The position numbers and the translations under genes were made by a program. Source: Stagnimonas aquatica (lineage in GTDB: Bacteria; Pseudomonadota; Gammaproteobacteria; Nevskiales; Nevskiaceae). From it: DNA of 64,000 nt. The first letter of the stretch is position 1. Each line of letters starts with the position of its first letter. The notes beneath the pieces were generated by a model. The model made no database searches. It saw only the letters and a program-made list of their open reading frames with translations, and had not been told where the DNA came from. This document shows positions 50,631 through 58,309 of the stretch, one piece after another. The stretch is taken from assembly GCF_003730135.1 (NCBI RefSeq), contig NZ_RJVO01000011.1:1-64000 (forward strand). The letters are read 5' to 3'.

Positions 50631-51764
50631 ATGGAAATCAATCAGGAACTGCCGTTAGGAACACTTGCATTGCGGTCTGCCGATGCTGCTTTGTCCCCTC
50701 TCGACGGGCAACCAACGGCGACTGAACTGGAGGCGCAAGTCGCCAACGCAGTGCAAGCGATCCGCTTGATTGCGACACCGACCGCCACCTGGACCGCCTA
50801 CGCCAAAGCGCTGCGCTACATCGGCGCCTGGATGCAGCTCCGTACCGGCCTCGCCTTGACGCTGCCGGTCAGCGTGGCGCACATCCAGCTCTTCATCCTC
50901 GATCATTTCGGCCATGCGGAACGGGTCACGCTCCCCAGCGGCGAAATGCAGCTGCTGTTGCAGCAGCGCATGCCCGCGGAAATCGATGCCGCGCTGGTTG
51001 CTGCGGGTTACAAGGCCGAATCCGGCTTGCACCGGATGACCACGATCGATCACCGGCTCTCCGTCTTGTCGTGGGCGCATGGCGAGAAAGGCCTGGAAAG
51101 CCCCTGCCAAGACCCCGGTGTGCGTCGCCTGCTGGCGGACTGCCGGAAGATTGCCAAGGAGCTTGGACAGGCACCGCACACGAAAACGGCTGCGACGCAG
51201 AATGGGCTCGACGTCATGCTAGCGACCTGCGATGACAGCCTGGAGGGACGGCGAGATCGTGCCCTGCTGCTATTCGGGTGGTCCAGTGGCGGCCGACGTC
51301 GATCAGAGATTGCTGCTGCTGAAGTCAGGGACCTCGAATGGATGGGGGCAGACACCGCGATCTTCCGCATGCGCCGTTCCAAAACCGGGGACTCCGGTCC
51401 GAAGCCGGTGAAGGACGAGGCCGCGATCGCACTGCGAGAATGGCTGGCCGCTGCCAAGATCACGGATGGTGCCCTCTTCCGGCGGCTCTGGGGCCCAAAG
51501 GTCGGCGAGCGGCTCTCGGCACACGCCATCGCGGCAATTGTGAAGCGACGTGCCGCGCAAGCAGGACTGCCGGGGGACTTTGCAGGCCACAGCTTGCGTC
51601 GTGGCTTTGTCACAGAAGCTGGTCTGAACGACATTCCTCTAGCCCAGACGATGGCCATGACGGGGCACCGGCTCACCAAGAGTGTGGTGCGCTACTCGGA
51701 GGTTGGCGATGTGCTGAGCAGCAAGGCTTCAGACCTGCTCAAGCTCGGAAGAAAGCGTAAGTAA
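50631..51764 (+). CDS. Tyrosine recombinase, TnpS-like cointegrate resolvase
   Basis: This 377-residue recombinase has an N-terminal SAM-like core-binding domain (about 35-180) and a catalytic domain with R224 in GGRRRSEIAAAEV, K251 in SKTG, H320/R323 in GHSLRRGF, H346 in GHRL and the nucleophile Y355 in VRYSEVG. The complete R-K-H-R-H-Y set suggests activity. Divergence from a KfrA_N/coiled-coil gene and the dyad between them point to TnpS, which resolves cointegrates of Tn4651-class transposons, rather than a phage integrase. The transposase itself is not in the window. Confidence 0.83.
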   Translation: MEINQELPLGTLALRSADAALSPLDGQPTATELEAQVANAVQAIRLIATPTATWTAYAKALRYIGAWMQLRTGLALTLPVSVAHIQLFILDHFGHAERVTLPSGEMQLLLQQRMPAEIDAALVAAGYKAESGLHRMTTIDHRLSVLSWAHGEKGLESPCQDPGVRRLLADCRKIAKELGQAPHTKTAATQNGLDVMLATCDDSLEGRRDRALLLFGWSSGGRRRSEIAAAEVRDLEWMGADTAIFRMRRSKTGDSGPKPVKDEAAIALREWLAAAKITDGALFRRLWGPKVGERLSAHAIAAIVKRRAAQAGLPGDFAGHSLRRGFVTEAGLNDIPLAQTMAMTGHRLTKSVVRYSEVGDVLSSKASDLLKLGRKRK

Positions 51765-51857
51765 ATAAGCGCATCGGCCGCGGTACGCAGCTTCTGACAC
51801 AATTTGACCGGGGATACATCAAAGGGCCCGAGTGCCCATTTCTACCGGGAGATTCTC

Positions 51858-53837
51858 GTGATTCTTGTTTCTGCAAAGGTGGGGCCGTTCCGCTCCATGA
51901 ACACGGTGCAGACCGTCGCCATCGATCCGGCCGTTACGGTGTTTGTCGGCATGAACGAAGCCGGGAAGACGGTATTGCTGAAAGCCCTGCAAAAGTCGTC
52001 GGATGCGCTCGGGGAGGATTCCTTCGAGCCCGTCGAAGACTATCCCCGCAAGGATTTGTCTGCCTACCTCAAGACCCACAAGACCGAACCCGCTGCGGTG
52101 ACCGAGCTCACCTACGCACTGGAAGATGACGAAGTCGAGAAGATCAATACCAAAGTCGGCACGGCTCTGAAGCCAGGTCACCAAGTCACAGTGACCAGCA
52201 AGTACGACAACAGCATCGTTATTGGCCTTGCGGTTGATGAACAGCCTCTCGTCAAGGCTTTCACCAAGTCCCTCAGCACGGATGCGGCGGCGGCCCTTTC
52301 AAGCTGCAAGAAATTGCGTGTGATTCCAACGCTGCTCGCCGAGGTCAGTTTGACGGACTCTGATAGTGCGGCGCTCGCAGCACTGAACGCCCGTATCACG
52401 GCCAGCAAGTGGGACAACGTCGCCCAATGGGAAACCTGGGCCGAAATCAGTAACCGCCGTCCGAAGTTTCTGTACTTCAGCGATTACGATCTGCTGCCCG
52501 GCAAGATGAACCTGGCTGACCTCGCCACTCGTGTCGAGCAGGCCAAATCCGACCCCAAGCATCTGAAGCCGAGCCACCGGGCGGTGCTCGCGCTGCTACG
52601 CATGGCGGACGTCCCTATCACCGACCTCACCACGCCCAGTGGCTACGAAGAGTTGAAGGCGAAAATCGAGGCGGTGTCGATCAGGTTGACGGATCAAGTC
52701 ATGGAGTTCTGGAAGCAGAATGAAGACTTGGAGGTGGAAGTCGACATCAAGGCCGACCCCAGTGATGAAGGGCCGTTCAACAACGGTGCCAATCTATATC
52801 TGCGTATCAAAAACCGCCGCCACCGCGGCGTCAGCACTCCTTTCGATCAGCGCAGTCGCGGCTTCATCTGGTTCTTCAGTTTCCTCGTCTGGTTCGACAG
52901 CGTGCAGCACCAGCTCGATCCGAGTGGCAAGAGCGCCAGCAAGCGCCTGATCCTGCTGCTCGACGAGCCCGGTCTGGCACTGCATGCCTTGGCCCAAGCC
53001 GATTTCCTGCGCTACATCGACCGCCTCGCCAACGATCATCAGGTGCTCTACACCACGCACTCACCCTTCATGGTGCATTCGGATCGTCTGCATCAAGTCC
53101 GCGTCGTGGAGGATCAACTGAAGGTCGGAACGGTCATCTCGGAGCATCTCAGCGGCGCCGACCCCCGGACGATTTTCCCGCTGCAAGCAGCACTTGGCTG
53201 GACAGTGGCGCAAAACCTCTTCATCTCCGAGCGCAATCTGCTGGTGGAAGGACCGTCCGAGCTGATCTACCTGCAGGCGATATCGGGCCTGCTGGAGGCG
53301 GACGGCGGCGGCGGCTTGCGAGACGACGTCACCATCGTGCCGACGGGAGGCTTGGACAAGCTGGCCACCTTTGTTTCTCTTCTCGGGGCCAACGGACTCA
53401 AACTGGCGGTGCTGCACGACTTCAGCGGCTCCCCCGATCAGAAACTTGAAAGCCTCGTGCGCGACAAGCTGCTGGCCGCCAAATCGCTGTTCAACGTAGC
53501 GCAGTTCCGTGATCCCGAAAAAAGTAGCGAGAAGCGCCAGCCAAGCGATATCGAAGACCTGTTTTCAGTGTCGCTCTACCTCAAGCATTTCAACGCAACC
53601 TTCGCCACTCAGCTGGGTGGAACAGTGATCGCCGAGTCCGATCTCCCGGCCGGCGACCGGATCGTGTATCGCCTTGAGCAGTACATCAAAAGCAAGGGTC
53701 TTACGATTCGGCCATCCGGTGGATTCAATCACTATGCAGTGGCCGCACACTTTGCGGGATCGCCACCCAAGTCCATCGATGCTGCGACGAAGGGCAGATT
53801 CAAAGCGCTGTTTGCGGCCATCAATGCGGCTTATTGA
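51858..53837 (+). CDS. OLD-like AAA ATPase with TOPRIM region
   Basis: This 659-residue ABC/SMC-like ATPase has Walker A GMNEAGKT (31-38), a Walker B-like LILLLDEPGLALHA (DEP at 369-371), the H-loop-like VLYTTHSPFMVH, and a C-terminal TOPRIM start LLVEGPSELIYLQAIS (E464). The later TOPRIM acidic segment reads LAVLHDFSG, without a clear D-x-D. OLD nucleases and related AAA15/TOPRIM proteins act in phage defence. GTG 51858 is chosen: GGGAG sits six bases upstream and the frame then starts MILVSAKVGPF. It lies between the recombinase and a membrane-anchored unknown. Specific function is not known. Confidence 0.8.
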   Translation: MILVSAKVGPFRSMNTVQTVAIDPAVTVFVGMNEAGKTVLLKALQKSSDALGEDSFEPVEDYPRKDLSAYLKTHKTEPAAVTELTYALEDDEVEKINTKVGTALKPGHQVTVTSKYDNSIVIGLAVDEQPLVKAFTKSLSTDAAAALSSCKKLRVIPTLLAEVSLTDSDSAALAALNARITASKWDNVAQWETWAEISNRRPKFLYFSDYDLLPGKMNLADLATRVEQAKSDPKHLKPSHRAVLALLRMADVPITDLTTPSGYEELKAKIEAVSIRLTDQVMEFWKQNEDLEVEVDIKADPSDEGPFNNGANLYLRIKNRRHRGVSTPFDQRSRGFIWFFSFLVWFDSVQHQLDPSGKSASKRLILLLDEPGLALHALAQADFLRYIDRLANDHQVLYTTHSPFMVHSDRLHQVRVVEDQLKVGTVISEHLSGADPRTIFPLQAALGWTVAQNLFISERNLLVEGPSELIYLQAISGLLEADGGGGLRDDVTIVPTGGLDKLATFVSLLGANGLKLAVLHDFSGSPDQKLESLVRDKLLAAKSLFNVAQFRDPEKSSEKRQPSDIEDLFSVSLYLKHFNATFATQLGGTVIAESDLPAGDRIVYRLEQYIKSKGLTIRPSGGFNHYAVAAHFAGSPPKSIDAATKGRFKALFAAINAAY

Positions 53838-53969
53838 GGAATTGGCGCAGTTGCCGACGGCGGGTCTTTGCAAAACTATAGGCCAGCACATCTTTACGGC
53901 AATGAAGATGCGAGGCGCGCAACTGGAGTCGGTTTGTATCGCGCTGCCGCCTGCTGCGGCGGGCTGGCG

Positions 53970-54653
53970 ATGAAGTTGGCGTTACAGGAGGCCGCGAAGT
54001 CACTTGCGCGCGGACGGGATCGTGCCTTCGTGAGTCGGGTCGCGTGGCTTGATCTGGATCGCCTGGTCACCGCCGCCTACGAGAAGATTTCGACGTGCTC
54101 TCGCGAGGCGGCCGAACTGGGGGACCTGTATCTGACCCGGAATCGGGCATACCCCCCGTTCAACAGGCCGCATTTCAGCCCCGTCAACATTATCAACCAG
54201 ATTCAAATCCAAACTGGCTGGCGCTTGTTGGATGTCAGCCGGGCAATCTCCGAAAACGATGCGCCTCGATCAGAGGTGTTGGCAGAAAGTGGAGCCACCC
54301 TGTGGTTCTCGCAGGACGCGACAGGTGCCGTGACGGTTTTCCTTGCCCCTTACAAATCCAAGGCAATGCGCGTGGACGAAGCCAATATCATCCTTGCGCG
54401 TCACGGCTGTGCCTCTGAGGTCTCGGAGAGCTGTGTCAACCAGTATTTCGTGGCCTACTTCCGCTACTGCGCGGCAACAAGCGCACATGGGCATCGCGGA
54501 TGGAAGGGAAATGGGTACCGCCTCAGGCTGATGTACAACGATTTCCGCTATTCGACCAAAAGACGCGCGGCTCTCGTTCGAGGCTTGGAGCTGCTTCTGG
54601 CCGCTGCCGGTGTGATGGCCACTCTCTATACGGGCAACAAGTTATTTAGCTAG
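53970..54653 (+). CDS. Unknown protein with C-terminal membrane anchor
   Basis: This protein is 227 residues if it starts at ATG 53970; the frame is open from 53868 and the start is uncertain. The body is basic and aromatic (WLDLDRLVTAAYEKIS, RPHFSPVNIINQIQIQTGW, CVNQYFVAYFRYCAATSAHG), and the last 25 residues are hydrophobic (LELLLAAAGVMATLYTGNKL), suggesting a tail anchor. I do not recognise it. It follows the OLD-like ATPase in the same direction by 132 bases and may be its partner. Confidence 0.6.
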   Translation: MKLALQEAAKSLARGRDRAFVSRVAWLDLDRLVTAAYEKISTCSREAAELGDLYLTRNRAYPPFNRPHFSPVNIINQIQIQTGWRLLDVSRAISENDAPRSEVLAESGATLWFSQDATGAVTVFLAPYKSKAMRVDEANIILARHGCASEVSESCVNQYFVAYFRYCAATSAHGHRGWKGNGYRLRLMYNDFRYSTKRRAALVRGLELLLAAAGVMATLYTGNKLFS

Positions 54654-54662
54654 TTCTGTTTC

Positions 54663-54693
54663 TTGACTTGGGGGTAACCCCAAGGTTTATGGT
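54663..54693 (+). promoter_or_regulatory. MerR-type promoter/operator of the copper module
   Basis: TTGACT (-35, 54663-54668) and TATGGT (-10, 54688-54693) are 19 bases apart, the overlong spacer of MerR-controlled promoters. Within it CTTGGGG (54667-54673) and CCCCAAG (54678-54684) form a perfect dyad around GTAA. It faces the downstream secreted proteins and efflux genes. The likely regulator is the MerR protein at 61443. Confidence 0.85.
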
Positions 54694-54718
54694 CTAGCTG
54701 TCGAAACCAATTCACCCC

Positions 54719-55123
54719 ATGCGCAACCTCATTTCCATCCTTCTTGCACTCAGCCTGTCGTGGGTCACGACGGGTTATGCGTGCCAGATGGATGGCTTGA
54801 ACATGGTGCGTGCGATGTGCTGCTGCAAGCATGGGCATCAAGAGCACCAAGCTAAGCCTGACGATTCATCGTCCGCCAGCGTCAGCGCAGAGAAGAAACG
54901 GTGCTGCGATGTGGTCTCAAGCTCGGCACTGGGCGACCAGCAGCCCGGCGCCATCGCCAAGGTTCCCAGCCTCGATTTGCCGGAGTTCACGATTCTGCCG
55001 GTGACGACGTGGGTGCTTGCCGAACCGGCTCCCCGCCTGGTTTCCGCACCGCCTCCCGCCCGTGGCCCGCCTGCGGGCACCGGCACTCGAACCTATCTCA
55101 CCACGGCTCGCCTGCGGCTCTAA
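54719..55123 (+). CDS. Small exported Cys/His-rich protein of the copper module
   Basis: This 134-residue protein has a signal peptide (MRNLISILLALSLSWVTTGY) and then a metal-binding-looking segment, MCCCKHGHQEHQ, followed by a lone CC near residue 62. The C-terminal half is Pro/Ala-rich and probably unstructured. It is the first gene after the MerR-type promoter, so it should be metal-induced. It may bind copper or silver in the periplasm. I know of no named family; related small open frames occur in front of cus-like operons. Confidence 0.7.
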   Translation: MRNLISILLALSLSWVTTGYACQMDGLNMVRAMCCCKHGHQEHQAKPDDSSSASVSAEKKRCCDVVSSSALGDQQPGAIAKVPSLDLPEFTILPVTTWVLAEPAPRLVSAPPPARGPPAGTGTRTYLTTARLRL

Positions 55124-55170
55124 AGCGCCGCCCATCACCTGCCTTTGCGCACGGTGATGGCTCATGACCT

Positions 55171-55190
55171 GTGCAGCCGTCCGGCTGCAC
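55171..55190 (+). repeat. Hairpin GTGCAGCCG/CGGCTGCAC
   Basis: This is a perfect 9-bp stem around TC, placed between the first and second genes of the copper module. CCATCAC/GTGATGG lies just upstream as another pair. There is no T tract, so it may be a processing or stability element rather than a terminator. Confidence 0.55.
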
Positions 55191-55218
55191 CTCCCCCTAG
55201 TCATTTGAGAGGCTCGCC

Positions 55219-55509
55219 ATGTTGACTTCATTCCCCCGCTTTACCCGTGTTCTGACCGCCGCCGTTCTTTCGGCAGGTTTCATCGCCAGTGCGCACGCAC
55301 GCCCCACCGATCTGGATTGGAAGCCTGGCATCGGTGCCGTCGTGACACAGACGGCCACGGCCCCGCAACGCAATCTGGGCGCACCGTTTTACGGCCCGCG
55401 ACAGACCATTCCCTCGCTGGTTTCCGACGTCACGCCGCCGCAAGCGGCGCTCACGAACGATGCCGTGCGCTGGGTTGGCCCGCGCAACACGGTTCCTGTT
55501 CTTCGTTGA
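55219..55509 (+). CDS. Small exported protein of the copper module
   Basis: This 96-residue protein has a signal peptide (TRVLTAAVLSAGFIASAHA) and a short mature part with two similar halves, APFYGPRQTIPSLVSD and AVRWVGPRNTVPVLR, each holding a G-P-R-x-T-(I/V)-P motif. It has no Cys or Met cluster. GAGAGG precedes the start. It is the second gene of the putative metal-induced set and 50 bases before the cusC-like gene. Function unknown. Confidence 0.65.
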   Translation: MLTSFPRFTRVLTAAVLSAGFIASAHARPTDLDWKPGIGAVVTQTATAPQRNLGAPFYGPRQTIPSLVSDVTPPQAALTNDAVRWVGPRNTVPVLR

Positions 55510-55559
55510 TGCTTATGCCCTGCGCGGGCGACCCCGCAGGGCATTTCCAGGAGCTCTTG

Positions 55560-56819
55560 ATGAAAACCCCCAACACCATACTTTATGGCGTGGTCGCTGC
55601 GATCTGTATTGCCAGTGCGCCAGCAGTCTTCGCCCAGGAACAAGCCGATGCACTGGTCGCCATCAGTCTCGATGATGCCGCCGCACTCGCCGTGGAGCGC
55701 CAGCCGCAGCTGGATGCGCTCGATGCAGAAGCGCGCGCCGCACGCCAGCGCGCCATTGCCGCGGGCGAGCTGCCCGATCCCAGCCTGAGCGTCGGCATCA
55801 GCGATCTGACGATCGAAGGCTCGGACCGGTTCACCCTGCGCAAGGAGTCCGATACGCAGATCATGGCCGGCATCCGGCAGCAGTTTCCGCGCGCCGAGAA
55901 ACTCAAGCTCAAGCGCGAACATGCCGAGCGCGAGGCCGAGACCTTCGACGCCGAGCGCCTGGCCACATCGCGGATGATCGCCCGCGAAACCGGCCTCGCC
56001 TGGCTCGATGTGTGGAAAGCCGAAGCCGCACAGCGGCTCGCCCGCCAAAGCCTCGTCGAAGCCGAGCGGCAGGCCAAGGCACTGGAGATTTCCTATGGCG
56101 CGGGACGTGCCACCCAGGCCGAGGTGCTGACGGCAAGAGTTGATGCAGAGGCGCTGCGGGAGCGGATTGCAGGCTTTGCCCAGCAGTCGCGCCACTACCG
56201 CAACGGTCTGGCCCGCTGGATTGGCGAGGTGGCATTCAACCCGCTGTGCCCCGATCTTCCTGCTGAAGCTCCACCGGATGCTCAGTCCTTGATGGACGCC
56301 CTGACCAGCCACCCTCACTTTCTCGTTCAAGCCAAGAAGCTCGCTACCGTCGAGAACGAGGTACAGATGGCGCGGCAGGACTACCGCCCCGATTGGGCGC
56401 TCACCGTGGGGTATGGCCATCGTCCCGCCTTCGCCGACTACGCCAATGTGCAAGTCGAAATCCCCCTGCCGTTCTTCACCGGCAACCGGCAGGACAAGCA
56501 GCTGGATGCGGCGAAGGCCATGCAGGCCTCGCAGCAGTCGCGGCTGGAGGACGCCCTGCGCGAGCACCGCACCGAAATCCGCATGAACGCCGAGGACTGG
56601 CAGCTGCTGCAAGAGCGGCTCGCCCGCTATGACGCCGCTCTGCTGCCGCAATCCCGCGCTCGCATTGATGCCGCCCTGGCGGCGTATGGCGCTGGCAGCG
56701 GCCTGCTCAAGGACGTGCTCGACGCCCGTCGCATGGCCCTCGAACTCGCCATGCAGAAGCTCGACCTGCAACTCGACAGCGCGCGCCACCAAGTGCAGCT
56801 GCGCTACTTCGCACCCTGA
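55560..56819 (+). CDS. cusC: CusC-like outer-membrane efflux channel (TolC family)
   Basis: This 419-residue outer-membrane protein has a signal peptide (to about VFA-QEQ) and two repeated alpha-helical/beta-strand halves of the TolC/CusC family (LDDAAALAVERQPQLDALDA; LAWLDVWKAEAAQRLARQSL; PDWALTVGYGHRPAFADYAN). It forms the exit duct for the CusBA pump encoded next. AGGAG sits seven bases before ATG 55560. There is no lipobox, unlike E. coli CusC. The gene is 14 bases from cusB. Confidence 0.87.
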   Translation: MKTPNTILYGVVAAICIASAPAVFAQEQADALVAISLDDAAALAVERQPQLDALDAEARAARQRAIAAGELPDPSLSVGISDLTIEGSDRFTLRKESDTQIMAGIRQQFPRAEKLKLKREHAEREAETFDAERLATSRMIARETGLAWLDVWKAEAAQRLARQSLVEAERQAKALEISYGAGRATQAEVLTARVDAEALRERIAGFAQQSRHYRNGLARWIGEVAFNPLCPDLPAEAPPDAQSLMDALTSHPHFLVQAKKLATVENEVQMARQDYRPDWALTVGYGHRPAFADYANVQVEIPLPFFTGNRQDKQLDAAKAMQASQQSRLEDALREHRTEIRMNAEDWQLLQERLARYDAALLPQSRARIDAALAAYGAGSGLLKDVLDARRMALELAMQKLDLQLDSARHQVQLRYFAP

Positions 56820-56833
56820 TTCGGAAGACTCCC

Positions 56834-58309
56834 ATGAAGACCAAGACCATTACCGTGCTCTCCATCATCGCGCTGGCTGCCGCTGGTGGCGGCTGGTGGC
56901 TGGCGCAGCCGGACGCAGCCCACAAGCACAAACTCGAAAAGCGCGTCGATGCGCAGGGCAAGACCTACTACACCTGCGCGATGCACCCGCAAGTGAAACA
57001 AGGCGAGCCCGGCAGCTGCCCGATCTGCGGCATGAAGCTGGTCAAGCGGCAGGAAGCCGCGATGGCCGACATGAGCGGCATGGAGGGAATGAACGGCAAG
57101 GACGGGATGGCGATGAGCGAGGGCGAGAAGCAGCCGCTCTACTGGTATGACCCGATGGTGCCGGAGCAGCACTTCGACAAGCCCGGCAAGTCGCCCTTCA
57201 TGGACATGCAGCTGGTGCCGAAATACGCCGATGCGGCCAGCGGCGGTGCGGGCGGTGGCACGGTGGTGCAGATCGACCCGCGCATGGCCCAGAACCTGGG
57301 GATGCGCGTTGCCGAGGTGAAGATCGGCACCTTCTTTCAGCGCATCGAGGCCGTCGGCAGCGTGGCACTCGACGAGCGCCGTATCGTGGTCGTGGAGTCG
57401 CGCAGCGCGGGCTGGATCGAGAAACTCGACGTGCGTGCCGAGGGCGATGTGGTGAAGAAGGGGCAGCGTCTTGCTGCGCTGTATTCGCCTGATCTGTTCG
57501 CGGCGCGGCAGGAGCTGAAGCTGGCGCAGCAATCCGGCGATGCCGCACTCGCCCAAGCCAGTCAGCAGCGCCTACGTCTGCTCGGTGGCGGCGCGGGGGG
57601 CGGCAGCCAGTCCGGCGTGTTCGCACCAGCCAGTGGCTTTGTGGTGGAGCTGATGGCGCGCGAAGGCGCGCAGCTCGCACCGGGGATGCCGCTGATGAAG
57701 CTCGCCGACCTCTCGCAGGTCTGGCTCAACGTCGAAATCCCGGAGTCGCAAGCGGGCTGGATCAGCACCGGTAAAAGCGCGGAGGCGCGACTGAGATCGC
57801 TGCCCGGCAAGGTGTTTGAAGGCACGGTGGACTATCTCTATCCCCAGCTCGACAGCGGCACCCGCACCCTGCGCGCGCGGCTGGTGTTCGACAACGCCGA
57901 TGGCGCGCTGCGCCCCGGCATGTTTGCCGATGTGACCTTGTTCGGCGGCGGTCAGAAGGACGTGCTGCTGGTGCCGAGCGAAGCGGTGATCCGCACCGGC
58001 GAGCGCACGGTGGTGATGGTGGCGGAAGCTGAAGGCCGCTACCGCCCTGCGCACGTCGAGGCCGGGCCTGAGCGCAATGGCGAGACGATGATTCTGTCCG
58101 GCCTCGAAGCGGGCCAGAGCGTCGTCGTCTCCGGGCAGTTCCTCATCGACTCTGAAGCCAGCTTGCAGGGGGCCTATCAGCGCATGGGCCAGGGCGCTGG
58201 CAGCGCCGAAGGCGCCATGAAGCCTGCGATAGAAAGCATGGGCGATATGAAGGACATGGACACGAGCGAGATGAAGGGCATGGACGGCACGAAGGAGAAA
58301 GCCCCGTGA
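56834..58309 (+). CDS. cusB: CusB-like RND periplasmic adaptor with two metal-binding segments
   Basis: This 491-residue membrane-fusion protein links the CusA pump to the outer-membrane channel. A signal anchor ([19 protein letters not shown]) precedes a heavy-metal-binding domain with C48, M50, H51, C62, C65 and M67 ([19 protein letters not shown]). A Met-rich linker and a second such segment without Cys ([21 protein letters not shown]) follow. Barrel-sandwich parts include [21 protein letters not shown] Met/Asp-rich tail ([17 protein letters not shown]) ends it. No separate cusF is seen; the tail could stand in for it. The stop overlaps cusA (GTGA). Confidence 0.9.
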   Translation: MKTKTITVLSIIALAAAGGGWWLAQPDAAHKHKLEKRVDAQGKTYYTCAMHPQVKQGEPGSCPICGMKLVKRQEAAMADMSGMEGMNGKDGMAMSEGEKQPLYWYDPMVPEQHFDKPGKSPFMDMQLVPKYADAASGGAGGGTVVQIDPRMAQNLGMRVAEVKIGTFFQRIEAVGSVALDERRIVVVESRSAGWIEKLDVRAEGDVVKKGQRLAALYSPDLFAARQELKLAQQSGDAALAQASQQRLRLLGGGAGGGSQSGVFAPASGFVVELMAREGAQLAPGMPLMKLADLSQVWLNVEIPESQAGWISTGKSAEARLRSLPGKVFEGTVDYLYPQLDSGTRTLRARLVFDNADGALRPGMFADVTLFGGGQKDVLLVPSEAVIRTGERTVVMVAEAEGRYRPAHVEAGPERNGETMILSGLEAGQSVVVSGQFLIDSEASLQGAYQRMGQGAGSAEGAMKPAIESMGDMKDMDTSEMKGMDGTKEKAP

